From Norana najaformis (lineage: Eukaryota > Annelida > Clitellata > Crassiclitellata > Hormogastridae), in NCBI GenBank assembly GCA_964023275.1, contig OZ029927.1, forward strand, positions 4,945,715-5,009,714: a stretch of DNA of 64,000 bases, written 5' to 3'. Under the pieces are notes generated by a model, which was not told the DNA's origin, did not search any database, and saw nothing but the letters and a program-made list of their open reading frames with translations. Shown piece by piece: positions 32,560-44,900 of the stretch. Positions within the stretch are counted from its first letter, which is position 1; every line of letters begins with the position of its first letter. The translations under genes and the position numbers were made by a program.

Positions 32560-33635
32560 GCTAGGCCTATGCGCTGTTTTACCTGTTTGTTTTAAGTGTT
32601 TGAAATTTGCGGTAGGTTGGGGCAGGCTCTAGACGCTTTCATCTAACACACCTCGATTCAGTTCGACGGAGAAAAGTGGCATTTAATGGAGCGGCTTATG
32701 CGTTGAGCCATCACTCAGGGATCGTTGTGGTCACAGTTCAAAGGTCACCGTGTGTTGTTGCGCTACAGCTACCGTTGCAACTGCTCGGGCCGGTTCAGGC
32801 TTGCCCTGCAGTTTGGAGAGTGATACAGCCCAGATAGAGGGGATTGGGGAGATTTGGGGTTGAACGGAGTGGGTGGATGGTGGAGACAGATGACCTTCAT
32901 CTAGGTCATGCTTTATGTAAGAACATCAGCAAGTGCTAAACGCCGTTGGCAGTCGGAGTAACGTCGGGGAGCGATTTTAAATCTGCGCTATAAAATTCAT
33001 GGTTTCAGTATTAGAAGTAGTATCTGGTATTAGCAGACACTTGTGTGAATAGAACATGTCGAACATATCTGTTAATAAAGTTCAGTGTAATGTGGTCTAA
33101 GTTCACACAGGCTAATAAGATCATCGACCTTTTAGGAGCTTCGGATGAGTGTGGTGTGCGTCTATTGAACTCTGTAAAGCAGGCGACTCGCCACAATAGA
33201 AGATACCACGCATATGCAATGGCCATTATATAGGCCCAAATATCACAGTAGTATAGGCCTATAGATAGACCTACACGCATGCGAGAAGCTAAGGCAGAAG
33301 AGACGCGCCTCTGCACTGCTAGAAAAGAAATCACTGTTTTCATACCTCATAGCAACGCAAACTGCTAGCAAACAGACAGACAGACAGAGACAGTAAGACA
33401 GACAATGTGTTCTGCGCACACTCCGCTTGTGCATCTCTGAGCGCGGTGCAAAAAGATCACGCCGTTTAAAGTTCACTTCGGCCTAATATTTATGTTCTTC
33501 GCAGATCTGAATTTCTGTAAATTATTATTATGTGAGGACTTTATTACTGATTACTGTGGATATATTGCCAGTCGTTTAATTTTTATAAAATAATTCCCAA
33601 AATGTAAACTGGCGTATTTAGGCCAAACGTGTTTT
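32560..33635. other. Unassigned intergenic DNA
   Basis: No coding evidence. Contains the 12-bp palindrome TATAGGCCTATA near 33254. Confidence 0.5.
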
Positions 33636-33725
33636 ATGGCGACCGTTGAGCTTCTACACTTCCCACTTTAGGCTAGGCTTTGCAGTGAGGTCCTTCGTCA
33701 CCACCGGTGTGATCACTTCGTACCT
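33636..33725 (-). mobile_element. Old SINE-3 fragment
   Basis: ATGGCGACCGTTGAGC... and GTGAGGTCCTTCGTCACCACC align loosely with the 3' half of SINE-3. Confidence 0.4.
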
Positions 33726-34229
33726 CGATCGTGTCGGCTGTACTTACTAGCCGAAGATCTCTTAAATCTAGCCACGGCCACGATGCGATCCGACATCATG
33801 TAGCTAAGACGCAACTCGTTACCGAAGTAGCTATTTAGGCCAATCGTTTCTCTAGTAAATGGTCCTGTTACATTTGGCCTACCATCATTTACAACACGCA
33901 TTTGTTCTGCTCGTATTGCGTTCCTAAATCTTCGGGTGGATGGCCGAGGTCGATTTCGAAGGCGACCTCTATGGGGCCAAAGTCCGGACAGGCAACCAGT
34001 TTCAACTCGCCATCCTTTTGTCAGCACAGCGCATGCGCCGAACGACTTAAGTTACGCAAAACAGGAAACGTTTGAATTGTCTGCGCGTTTAATGCAGCGT
34101 ATCATCTTTCGCTCGTTTGGTTTGCGCTGGTCGATGTTCAACCGGGCGACGCTCTTCTAAATTAGCAGGCATAGTGGTAATTGAAATACAATGCCGCGCC
34201 CGAGGTTCGATTTCCGGATTGGTAATACT

Positions 34230-34525
34230 CACCAACAGTACCAACACTTCACCCCTTGCAATTAAATCTCTGCACAAGTCTTCCACTCAAAACGGAAAAC
34301 ACTACTATTCCGTAGCTCCTATCCTGATGCCTCTTCTTCCCTAATCTATCCTGCAGATCAAATTCCAAATACCACCCACCGTAGCCGTCTCACCGTCTGT
34401 CAGCCTGCCTGGAATCGAACCCTTCGTGCCTGTCGATTTTGTTTTGACTGAGCGCTTGTGATTTAGCTGGTGCCCGTGACTATAAATGCTCGTTGGGCGC
34501 TGGTTACGATGTTTTGGAGACTACG
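34230..34525 (+). mobile_element. LINE-A 3' fragment
   Basis: Contains the end of the LINE-A ORF (CTCTGCACAAGTCTTCCACT) and the shared 3' UTR (TGTCGATTTTGTTTTGACTG, TCGTTGGGCGCTGG). A B-box-like GGTTCGATTTC just upstream (34205) may come from an unrelated SINE. Confidence 0.75.
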
Positions 34526-34889
34526 ATCAAGGAAGAACAATCACTGCGCATTTCAGTGATTGTTCAGCAAGAAAATCTGCAGCTTTCAAGTTGGTTTGAT
34601 AAGGTTGTGCAAGAAACGGTGTTCCAACAGACCCTCCTACCCTATCCTATCCATGCCTGCAATCACTATTTCAAACAAATTTTACGAAAAACTGGTGTAC
34701 AATTTTTTAAATTTTTTGGTTTGTAGGGGCCTATAGGCTACAATGGGTAAGCAAGCTGAAACAGACAAGTCTTCAGTTCAGGCAAAAAATCACATTAAAG
34801 AACCGACAGAACGTGAATTCCCTAGCCCTGGACCAGCCACTGAAAGCATGACCTTCAATGACACATTGCAGCCCAATTGCAGGCTAAGT

Positions 34890-35500
34890 AAGAGAAGTTT
34901 ACTCACAAGTTCTTCATAGTTATCTGCTCTGTTGTTTCCTAAAAAGTTCTCACCTTTAAGTTTGAATGATTCTCAAGCTGTTTTCTCTCAGGATTTGCTC
35001 AAAATGTTCATCTTTGGAAAGTTTATGTATCTTTGGGCCAACAAAAACACCTTACTTTATTTGGTCTTGCCAAGTCTTGGGAATGCGTCTTTAAGGTACT
35101 TAAAAGCCAGTCCATCTCAGTTCATCGCCTTTACATAACTCCTCATAAATCCCAACTTTATATGCAATGGTGGTAACAAAACCATTTTGGGGTCCACTAA
35201 CTGGTTGTACTGTACACTTTTAGTTCCTGGATCAAGAGACTTCCATGTGGGCCATACTTTTCTTTCATTGTGGGAAGACTATGCTTTACTGTCCCACTTG
35301 CAGAAAAAGCAGCATAATTTGGTGTACATTATCCTTGTCTTTCTCCATGAGGTACTGGGCGCATTGCAGATGGTATATCAGGAACGTTCAGTCCATTTTT
35401 TTCTTCATGGCAATTCCCTGCTTAAGGGGTGGGACCATAAGAAAATAGCAGTCTATCACATGATTGGTTGGTTCTCCATATCGTAAGCACAGCAAAAGGT
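34890..35500 (-). pseudogene. Decayed copy of a transposon-associated conserved ORF
   Basis: On the minus strand one frame reads FFCKWDSKA, KVWPTWKSLDPGTKSV, QLVDPKMVLLPPLHIKLGF, then with frameshifts KIHKLSKDEHFEQIL and ENFLGNNRADNYEELV. I recognise this pattern (CxxCxWDSR, LVDP..VLLPPLHIKLG, FLGN.RA.NYEELV) from uncharacterised ORFs that spread as repeats in arthropod, cnidarian and other invertebrate genomes; its function is not known to me. At least two in-frame stops and two frameshifts show it is dead. Confidence 0.65.
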
Positions 35501-35818
35501 ATGGAGCAATCGAAGGACTGCAGTTCGAAGTTTGACTAGCAACTTCGGTTAATTGTGATGGCCAGTCTTTTCAGAATTCAAGTTTGGCCAGTAAGTCTTC
35601 TGAAGCTTCTCTTATCAATAACAAGGACGATATTTGCGGAGAAATTCAATGTCGACTGGGAGCAGCCGAAGGAGTGGAGATCCACAGGCTACGGAAGAAA
35701 AAAACTTGATTATCATTTGCATTGAAGTGTTCATTTTAAGTACGACGTAAAGAATTGTTTTTTGCTTATGCTGCAAAATCTATTGTTGTCTGAGTTTACT
35801 TACATAAGTAGGGCTACA

Positions 35819-36272
35819 ATGGAGCAATTGCCTGCAGCTAAACAGACAGAAATAGTCCCTAGTCACATAGTAGTTAAAGAATGGAGTCACGAGGCACTAT
35901 TAGAAGCAGTAGCAAAAGAGCAGTTGATTTAGAAAGGAGCTGAAGATGGTGCAGCAGCAAAACCAGAGAAAGCCAGATGAGAAAACATGTGCCCCATTAA
36001 CAATAGATGCACTCCTTCAGATAATGCAGTTAGAAAGGAAAGACATAGCAGAAGATGAACAAAGAAGACTCGAGGCCAAACAAAGGACGGAACAAATGAT
36101 AAAGTTGGAGAGAACAAGACAAGATGAAATACAATTGCAGAGGCAGCAAGATGAAGCTCTAAGACTACAAGCAGAAGCTGCAGAAAAAATTAGACGTGCT
36201 GTAGAAAAAACGGAACAAGCTGAGTTGAAGATGCAAAAGCACCATCCAGGATTGACAGTAGACAATCAATAG
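35819..36272 (+). pseudogene. Gag-like or orphan coiled-coil ORF in two frames
   Basis: An ATG at 35819 opens a 37-codon frame (MEQLPAAKQTEIVPSHIVV..., stop at 35930-35932); from 35946 another frame runs 108 codons to a stop at 36270-36272. The second part is highly charged and heptad-like: DALLQIMQLERKDIAEDEQR and then long runs of E, K, R, Q. Such segments occur in Gypsy-type gag leaders, but no capsid or zinc knuckle follows. It could also be a small orphan gene. Confidence 0.35.
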
Positions 36273-36279
36273 CCTTCAG

Positions 36280-37310
36280 TAACCTTCTTATCAGTCTAAA
36301 ACCTACATACAGTGTAATCCAGTTCTGTCACTTTTGTGGATGCATTCCTCTTTATCTATGGACTCAAAAGATTTAAACTGGAAATCTTTCCAAGCATTAG
36401 CACTCTGTTTCTCAGCCACTTGCTTATTTTTCTTACAAGTTCAACCGGGTATCGACCAGTGTTTTGGTGTTCTCCGTGACTTTCTTTGCTGTTTCTTTGT
36501 TCTAACTAATTAAGGCCTTTCTCAGGCACAGCCACAATTATGCTTCTTTAACTAGAAAACCTTGATCTTGGCCAGCATCCAAGCCCCATTTTCTTAGTCC
36601 TCACAGTAGCTTATCTTAGGCATTCTGTCTTGGCACAACCTCCACTTGAGCCTGAACTCCATTTCAATAATAAGAGTTGAATCCAGTGCCCCAAACAAAG
36701 GCCTTTACAACTATTTTGGTATATAAAGACGACATCTTTTGTATCAAACCTCTACAATGAATTTAAAAACAGCAAACTCAAATTTATTGAAGTGCAAGAC
36801 TTTTTCAAATACTTGTAATTAGGAATAAGATCAAAATTTACAACTTCTGATTCAGAAAAAAACAAAAATAACTTGTTCACAGATGGCACGCCATCTGGTG
36901 CAAGACTTTCCCCTAAACAAAGACCGACAATAAACAGTAGCAACTGAAAATGTGCTGAATCAACATCAATTTCCATCACGATCCCATCAAAGTCAGTCAT
37001 ATTCAAAGCCTACTGCATACTAAAGACACAGCTGACTTATTCACATACACAAAAACATGCATTCGTATGTGCCCAAAACTATACAAGGTATACTCACACA
37101 GTACAAATAGATATATATTCATAACATATGTATAATATATTGCATCATATATATTCCTAATTTATATGTGCATACTCAACATTCATAAATGGATGAACAA
37201 AGCATGTACATGTACAGTATTTATGTATCCCATGTATGTGTATACATATACTAGTATGTACATATGTACATGCATATATGTAGATACAGATATATGCATA
37301 AATTTGTGCA
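36280..37310. other. Unassigned intergenic DNA downstream of the dsRBD gene
   Basis: AT-rich, with ATGTA-rich patches around 37100-37280. No supported feature. Confidence 0.5.
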
Positions 37311-37318
37311 TATAAAAT

Positions 37319-37384
37319 GTATGATTGGGCTGATTGATCTCTGTTGGCATAAAAACCTGTCTAGTTGGGCAGATCTTTGTTGGA
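37319..37384 (-). repeat. Two degenerate copies of a coding-exon segment in the 3' flank of the dsRBD gene
   Basis: 37351-37384 and 37319-37348 each resemble 38141-38174 in the last coding exon. The shared core on the plus strand is cctgt..GTTGGGC.GATCT.TGTTG, which on the minus strand encodes QQRSAQPYR in the gene. These copies lie past the stop codon. Confidence 0.6.
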
Positions 37385-37412
37385 ATCCATGCATAAATTT
37401 CTGCATATAACA

Positions 37413-37418
37413 TTTATT
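37413..37418 (-). terminator. Candidate polyadenylation signal of the dsRBD gene
   Basis: The first AATAAA on the minus strand after the stop at 37846, giving a 3' UTR of about 430 nt. Position only; no transcript evidence. Confidence 0.35.
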
Positions 37419-37845
37419 CATACACCATTATGTAGCATATTAATACATATGACATCAATTTCAAGCCAGTAAATGGCCCCATTTTATGCCTCCTTCTTGT
37501 TTTGCTAAAACTCCGAACACACTGCACAATAAAAGCCATCTTCAAGTGTACAACAAAAATATCTTCGCATGCACAGGGAACATATCTCACTGTGCAAAGG
37601 AAAAGACATCTTACAGACGACGTGAAACTTGCAGACCAGTATCAACCCCGACAGAACCTACTGATATTGTCACATTGTGAATCTGCTTTGTGTAAATTTT
37701 TGTTGGCCCATCAAAAAAAGAAGCTGTATTGAAACTCACAAACACATAAGAACTGACCAAGAAAACAGAAACGTCAATTTGTGTAATGAGGCTGCAGGGC
37801 TTTTTCACGACAAGCATATGATGTATGCTGCAATTTTTCTGCTGA

Positions 37846-38948
37846 TTAGAAATGGTATCCTGCCATTACATCCACTCCATTGGCATTTGGGATGACACCC
37901 TGACCAGCACCAGAAGGAACGTGGTTAACAACTGGGTTTGATTGTAGCACCCCTTGCACAAATGCTCCCCTTGCACCAGAACCAAACCTTTGAACATTAA
38001 ACCTCCTAAACTGACCTCGGTAGCCACGGTTGCGTGGACCACTACCACAGTTCCTATTTCCCCCCATGCTACCTTGCCCTTGCATTGTGAGTAAATTAGG
38101 ACCTCCATGTCTGTCGAAGACTCCTGAGCTGCCACTAGCATGAAACCTGTATGGTTGGGCTGATCTTTGTTGTCTTCCGTCGCCTAGAGGACCCAAATTG
38201 CCCATCATGGGTATCACAACATCAACATCTGGCTGAAAGTCAGCGTTACTTCTGTTGACAGATCTTTCCTGGTGCAACCGTTCCCTCTTAGCCTGTTCAT
38301 CATAAGCTGTCCAGAGACCGAGGTTTTGCAGCACTTTCTCTGCAGCATTGTTCAAAGCATGCTTCTTTGTTCGGCCAGAACCGACTTCACGACGACCTTG
38401 CACTATCACAGAAACTGCAAAATTATCAGAGTCTGATTGGATAAATTCATAATTTAAATCTGGATGAATTTCACCGAGCCTCGTAAACGGTTCTTTAACT
38501 GACACATTCGGAGGCAGCCCATTGGCCAAGTACAGAGGCTGCCTAGGAAAATAAGGTGGAAACATACGAGGATGTCTTTCGTTATGCTGATTACAGTGCT
38601 TCTTTAGCTTTTCCTTGTCCGCCAAATGCTGTGCAAACTTCCCAGTTGCATTGAGGTCACGAAGTGCAGCCACAGCAGCTGCAAGTTTTGCCTGCTTCTT
38701 AGATCGGCCACGGCCTTCGTACTTCTGCGATTCCACTAAGACAGAGACTTCGTAGAGAGCGTGTGGGTCAACTCCCACTGATGCTACATTACAGAATTCA
38801 AACAAAGCCGATGGGTAGAGTTCATTTAACCACATCAATGGAGACTTTGCTCCAAGAAAATCAAGGCCATCAAGCAGCTTTGAGTCAAGTTCTCCCACCC
38901 TCAGGGACATCCAATCGTCATCATTGCCGGCAAACACAGGAGTCCCAT
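37846..38948 (-). CDS. dsRBD gene exon 5 (terminal)
   Basis: The acceptor gtgtttag ends at 38949; the stop TAA is 37848-37846. It encodes residues 290-656: dsRBD3 (SPLMWLNELYPSALFEF..., SKKQAKLAAAVAAL), a linker, dsRBD4 (LGEIHPDLNYEF, TKKHALNNAAEKVLQNLG), a charged helix, then the Gly/Arg/Asn-rich tail. Two dsRBDs and the tail within one uninterrupted exon is notable. Confidence 0.92.
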
Positions 38949-41900
38949 CTAAACACAAACAACAGCATTATCAATAAATAAAAACACTTCATGAAGCCTA
39001 AACATTGAACAGAACTTCAAAAAATGGCTTTCAAAATAATTACCTGAATAGTTCACAATAAGCCACCCAGACTTTCGTTTGTGCCAAAGGAAGTTTTATT
39101 ATACTACAAAGAAATTGGATCAAAACTTCAAGTTATAGTCCCACAAAAAGGATTGAAAAGAAAACAGTCAAATTAAAACATGCCTCCAGGCAACTGGCTC
39201 AGACATTGTTTAACTGATTCCATTAATGAATGATCATGACTGGAATCATTATTGTAAACATGAATTTGTATAGCTCTGCTTCAAGAGAGACGATTCAAAG
39301 GTGCTTCTGACCTGACAACACAAGACCAAAATCAAAGAAACAGTTTTCAAGTGCTTACAGAAAAGAAGCAAAGAAAGACTAAGGAGCTCATTTTGAAGAT
39401 TACTAGGCAACCTATTCCAGCAAGATGAACCTACCACAGCAAAGCTTCAGTGCTGGACTGCGGAGGTTCGGGCCAGCGGGACAACTAGGTTACCTTGCGC
39501 AGCAGAGTGAGGGGATCTGCGACCCGCTATGAATTAGACTACGATACATAGACCCCTAAGATCAGATGAAGCATAGCAAGACAGTTGCACATAAGCATTA
39601 TGATCTCAAACTCAGTGAATTTTTGCATAGGTAACCAATGCACTTTCCCTGCACAAAGCTGGATATAAGCCAAAACCTAGGTATACCTCCAAATCAACTG
39701 GGCCACATCACTTAATACAGCTTGCTGACCCTTGGGGTTGTTCTTTGCACACATGCGCCTCTGTCACCATGCAGTCTAATTTGGTACCGGCATAAGCCAG
39801 AAAGTAAACATCAGGTCCTGCAATATGCTGGCCCTGAGTGCAGGACCTTGGAATCTGTTCGTGGCCTGCTCAAGAGCAGAAGGCCAGGAAAAGAGCACCT
39901 CCCCTTCGTTCCACCAGGAATATGGAAGCATTACTTTTTCTTTCTTTATCAGGGTTCTGGCAGCTTCAGTACTAAGCAGTGTATGGTCTGAATCTGACTA
40001 AACTGTGACAAAATTTACAGTAACATGATCTCCTTTCGTGCCGTTACTACTCTAATTCACGCCCTTATCTGCACCAGGGTGGACTTTGGTAACGCTATCT
40101 TTGCTGGACTCTCACTTGCCAATATTTCCAAGCTTCAGTCTGTTCTCAATGCTGCTGCCAGTCTTATTGGAGGCGTCCCCAGGTATGCCCATATAACTTC
40201 CTTTATGCGGGACACTCTGCACTGACTTCCCATTCAGCAGCGTACCCAGTTCAAGATCCTAATGCTTATACGTAATTGTCTCATTGGCTCTGCTCCATCA
40301 TATCTTAGGGACTCTGCATTCCGGTCTCCTTGATTCCAGGCCGTAGCACTCTCCGGTCGGCCTCCCTTGGACTCCTGACTGTCCCTCATATGCGCACTGC
40401 TACAGCGCAGTCTAGAAGCTTTGCTTATGTTGGACCTAATAGCTGGAATCGCCTTTCCCGAGGGCTCCGGCTTGCATTCGTCAGTTTGTCCCTTCTGCAG
40501 TTTCGCAAGCGCCTGAAGTCTGTATTATGACAGTGGTCTCACTGGTTCGGGTCGGGAGAGCTTCTGATGAGTCTATTCTTGAAGTGGCGCTTTATAAATG
40601 TCAGATTACAATTACAATAGTTTAAACTATCAACTTCAAAGTTGTTTGAGGCAAGTCCACTATGTTGATCAGAATCTGTGTCCAATTGTTGCCATGTTCA
40701 GGAGCCAACAAAACTGCAGGTAACTTTTGAAAATGGCTGAAATAGTTGGTAGACTGCATCTTGATGAAGAAGCATGATACAAGCTAACAAACGTGGTAGG
40801 AATTTCAGCCAGAGAATTTATACAAAGAATTCCATGTGTCCATGCGCCTTGCGATCATACTTTACACCTTGATATGGTGATTAATCGAGAAAGTTTTTGC
40901 TTGTCATAATAATAATGACAATTTATATAGCGCTGTAACACAATTGAGGTCGAAAAAAGGGCGCTGTAAATTTTCTTTTTTTCTTGATAACTCATAAACA
41001 GACAAATAAAATCCAGTAATATCCGTGCAGATCGAAGCACGATGTCAAGGTGAATCTTGCGGTACCATACCAGTGAAAAAACACACAGAATTTAAGAAAA
41101 ACAGCTCAAAACATTTGACTGACTGCAGCCACTAATGGCACAATGTCATAGCACCAGGATAATCTGTCTGCAGGCAAATTGTCACATGTAGTCCATGTGA
41201 CAAGTGTCTGTTTCTATTGTAAAAACTTGATGGTAAAAACTTGATGGCATTTTTTCAGTACAATCTGGAGAACCCAAAAACTTTTTCATTAAACTGAGCT
41301 AGTCCAAAGCTCTGGAATTCAATGTGCAATTCTGTGAATTTTTTCAGTTCTTTAAATTCGTTCAAGTCTAAAGTCAGTCTTCATCTTTTTCAATCCACCC
41401 ATCTTTCGGTGTCCCTGAACTCTTGCATATTGATGAGACTTCTCAACAGATTATAATTCTTGACTGCAGTGTTAACCAAAATGACCATCGACTGAATCCA
41501 TTGACAGAATTTAATAGATAAGATGAGCAGATTGTACGAAACTAACGCACCTGCAAAAGAAATTATTTTAAAGCGTTGCTCCATTCATTTTTACCAGAGG
41601 CCTTATATTTATAAATACTGATCAACTGGAAGTAATAAACTTTATACAATATTTTGCAGAAGGAAACGGGTTAATTTAATACAAAGTATAGCGACATCCT
41701 CTTACCTGTCAGTTTATTAAATTTCAGGTTGAACAGCCCAGTGAGGACCAGTTCAGCAACGGCCGCCTTGGCCTTTTGTTTGCTCGGCCCAGAAGCTTCA
41801 AATCTCTGTCCTTCAACAGTCACTGCAATTGTGTACATGGTTGATAAGTGCTTTTCCTTTGCTGACACCACTTCATATTTGGTTCCTGGTCGAACTTCAT

Positions 41901-44900
41901 TAAGAATTCTTGTTGCGATTCTTGATGTCAATTCATCCGCTTGAGGTTTCGACGTGGAGACAGCATCACCTGCTGCCTGTGGAGCTTCAGAACTTAAACC
42001 ATTTTGCTGCATTTCACTTTCCTTTAACAGCAACAAAAACACTCAATGAATTAAGACTTTCCTTACAATATCTGAGCTCCTCTCTCATTGAAGTACCTCA
42101 AAAATTACTTAAAACTTCTAAAAGTAATATGTGAACGGTCACTGGTCGCAAAGCTGAAGTCTGGTGGATGGCACACTTGCTGTATGATCAAAGGGTCAAG
42201 CTAGTTAATGGGCAAACTGTGACGATCTTGGCCAATCTGGAGTTATTGTCATCATGGAAGTAAATGACAGATCCAGTGCCATGGACTGGATCACCACCTC
42301 CAGGACTGTAATACATGCAATTCCTGCCCTGTGAACATGCAAAATGACATGGCCTTACATAAAACAGGTACCATGTCTTGATTATAAAATAAACATTAAC
42401 CACCAAAATTGCCATATAAGATTTTATCTTATATCAAATGATGCCACCTTTTCTTGGTATGCATTATGCAGCTTCCCTGGACCTTAGATCACAAAACCTG
42501 TTCTTACTAGAGGCTAAATCTGATTCGTGAAGGCATATACGCTTTCACTGTAAATCAGACATTCAGATTATGAAGTTCCCTTGTGTTTTCTACACAACCA
42601 AACTTTGGCTGATTTGTTACTACATGCTAGCCATGAGCATTACAACATGTAAGCATATTACGACCCCTTTCAGCATGGACCAGTTAAACGGAGTACTGCA
42701 ACATGCTTGTGCCCCAAGCTCTGAAGCAAAGAGGAGCAGAAAGAAGTTAGCATTAGACCAGCATTGTCCAAAATACGGTCCACAGCCTGGCCTGTAAAAG
42801 AGTTTGCAACACGCTGCAGGCCTTTCTGTTGATCTCTGTTTATGATACAGTGATGTTCCACATGCAGAGGAGTCGAACAAATATGGCGGCAATAGCGGAA
42901 GCAAGTCAAGATATTTCCCGATTGAATATGTTACAAGATTGATTTTGAAAGCGAAAGACAGAAAGAGAGATGAGAGACCAGAGAAGACACAGATAAAGAC
43001 AGACAGACAGACTGACATACATACACTGGCTGGGACCTGAAATGCTTCAATGCTAGGCACTGCAGTTGAAGAGCAGGGAGCCGGAACATCCACTGGTGCT
43101 GCCAGTGCACCATCTGCTGCCACCCGTTCTGCCAGTGAGCCAAGAAGAGCAGCTGCCAGTGCACGCACGGCTTTCTCGGCTGCTTCGCTTTTTGCCTTCT
43201 TCTTGGACGAGCCTTCACCTTGATATATCTGTCAGATGGGGAATACAAAATGTTCAACTTCAGTAAAAGGACACACACAAAAATAATCTTTAAACTAAAA
43301 CAACCTCTCAAGGAATAAACAGCATATGTCATCAAAATACTTCTACAAACTGTAGAATATTTCAAAACAATATAAACACATCGAACTAATGAAGAGCCAC
43401 AGGCCAAGAACAGAATCCTGTGGCACCCAAAGGGAGTGGCAGCCCTGCAGGATCAAGTGTATCGAAAGACAGTGCAGGACATGAGCCCATGCAAAGAAGA
43501 GTGAAGCCAAATATAACACAGACTTTTAGAGCTTCACATGTTGTTAGCTACTTTTAGGTACTTGCACTTGTCAGCGTCAAAAGATATAAGCAGCACACAC
43601 AACTTCAAGTATTCAGTGGCAGCAACTAACCTCTGAAACATCATGAAACAAGGCTATCTTACAGATCCAAAACAAGATCTAAAAAAGATCTAAAATTACG
43701 ATAAACTGGAATGTTTCTTGACTTGTTTCTGGCAGAACAACTCAGCTTTCTAGTGAAAGATTGTTTCATGACAGTGCATCATGGTCCATTGCATGAGAAA
43801 TCATGATTTGCTAAAGTCACTGCAAAGCAGAGTAAAATTAACAGGTTCCCATATGCTGCAATGTGTAGTGTTCTTAAACCACACTGGCTCAAGACAGGAA
43901 CACAGCAGCTCTTCAACATAATCTGAAGCTGCAAAATTATGAAAACCCCTGCAGGAGGATTCTGAGTGTGATTTTGTCATAACAGCCTGTCTGTTCTCAA
44001 CCATAAACCTGTGCCTGTTATCTTCAGTTCTGCCATTCACCTGACCAAAACAATATTCCCAGTTTTGCGCATTCATCGAACTACTAACATTTACAAAGCT
44101 TGCCAATAGATGGTGATCTCTAGGCTCCAAATTAGTACCACAGCAATGTTTGCAGTCAGCTAAGTCTGCTGAATGCTGATGGCCAAAATATGCCATCAGC
44201 ATTCAGCAGACTTAGCTTCAACACTGCTATTAGCATTACATATCAAAACTGTTCCAACACTGAAAGATGAAATTCACAATTTCATGAGACTTTTATTGAC
44301 ATTTCAACCACCAGGAAATGGTGACCTACCCAAGGATGAATTTTGGTTGGCAAATACATTATGAAGCACACATAATAATAAACTACCAAAATTGTGTTAC
44401 ACATCAGAGGAGTACATAGTAGACAAAAACGCAGTTTAGGCCCACGAGTCGCAGCCAGGAAAACATGGCTCAGACTGTATGTCAGTTTGCACTGGCCACA
44501 TTGCCTAGCTGCAGAATCCCATTGGGCCAGGCAAGTGACACAAGCTTACCTGATCGTTGAATTTTAACTGAATGACAAAATGCCATTTATTCAAGACATT
44601 TTCAGAAGAAAGCAGGCTGTATTCTGCAGAGGGCACGATCTGGTTGATCAACATGATTGGATTCAGTCCATTTCCAGCAATCCACTGCCTCAGCCACTTA
44701 ACATGAAGCATCTGGATGAACTCTGCTGTACGCGGCTTCTTTGTGTAGAATTTCTTTTTCTTGATGGGAACACTTTCTGAACTCTGGATTTCACTACTTG
44801 ATGAAGTTTTCTCAGTGCATGATATTGCTGAAAACAACAGACCAGCCCATTTACTGAACCAGCCAAAACACATAACTCAGAGACTAAAGTCTCACGCTAA

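Larger units (their letters stand above)
38949..41705 (-). other. dsRBD gene intron 4
   Basis: Filled with repeats: LINE-E (39245), SINE-4 (39723), LINE-D (40022) and a LINE-B 3' end (40905). No additional exon is seen. Confidence 0.75.
43229..44549 (-). other. dsRBD gene intron 2
   Basis: Contains a minus-strand LINE reverse-transcriptase fragment (43385-43500) and a perfect hairpin (44158-44217). Confidence 0.75.

Noticed and set aside
38763-38981. Plus-strand frame opposite dsRBD3.
   Set aside because: Antisense shadow of a clearly conserved coding exon.
42620-43407. Open frames of 182 and 158 codons on the minus strand.
   Set aside because: They partly overlap exon 3 of the dsRBD gene in other frames and read into intron; the dsRBD frame explains the conserved part.
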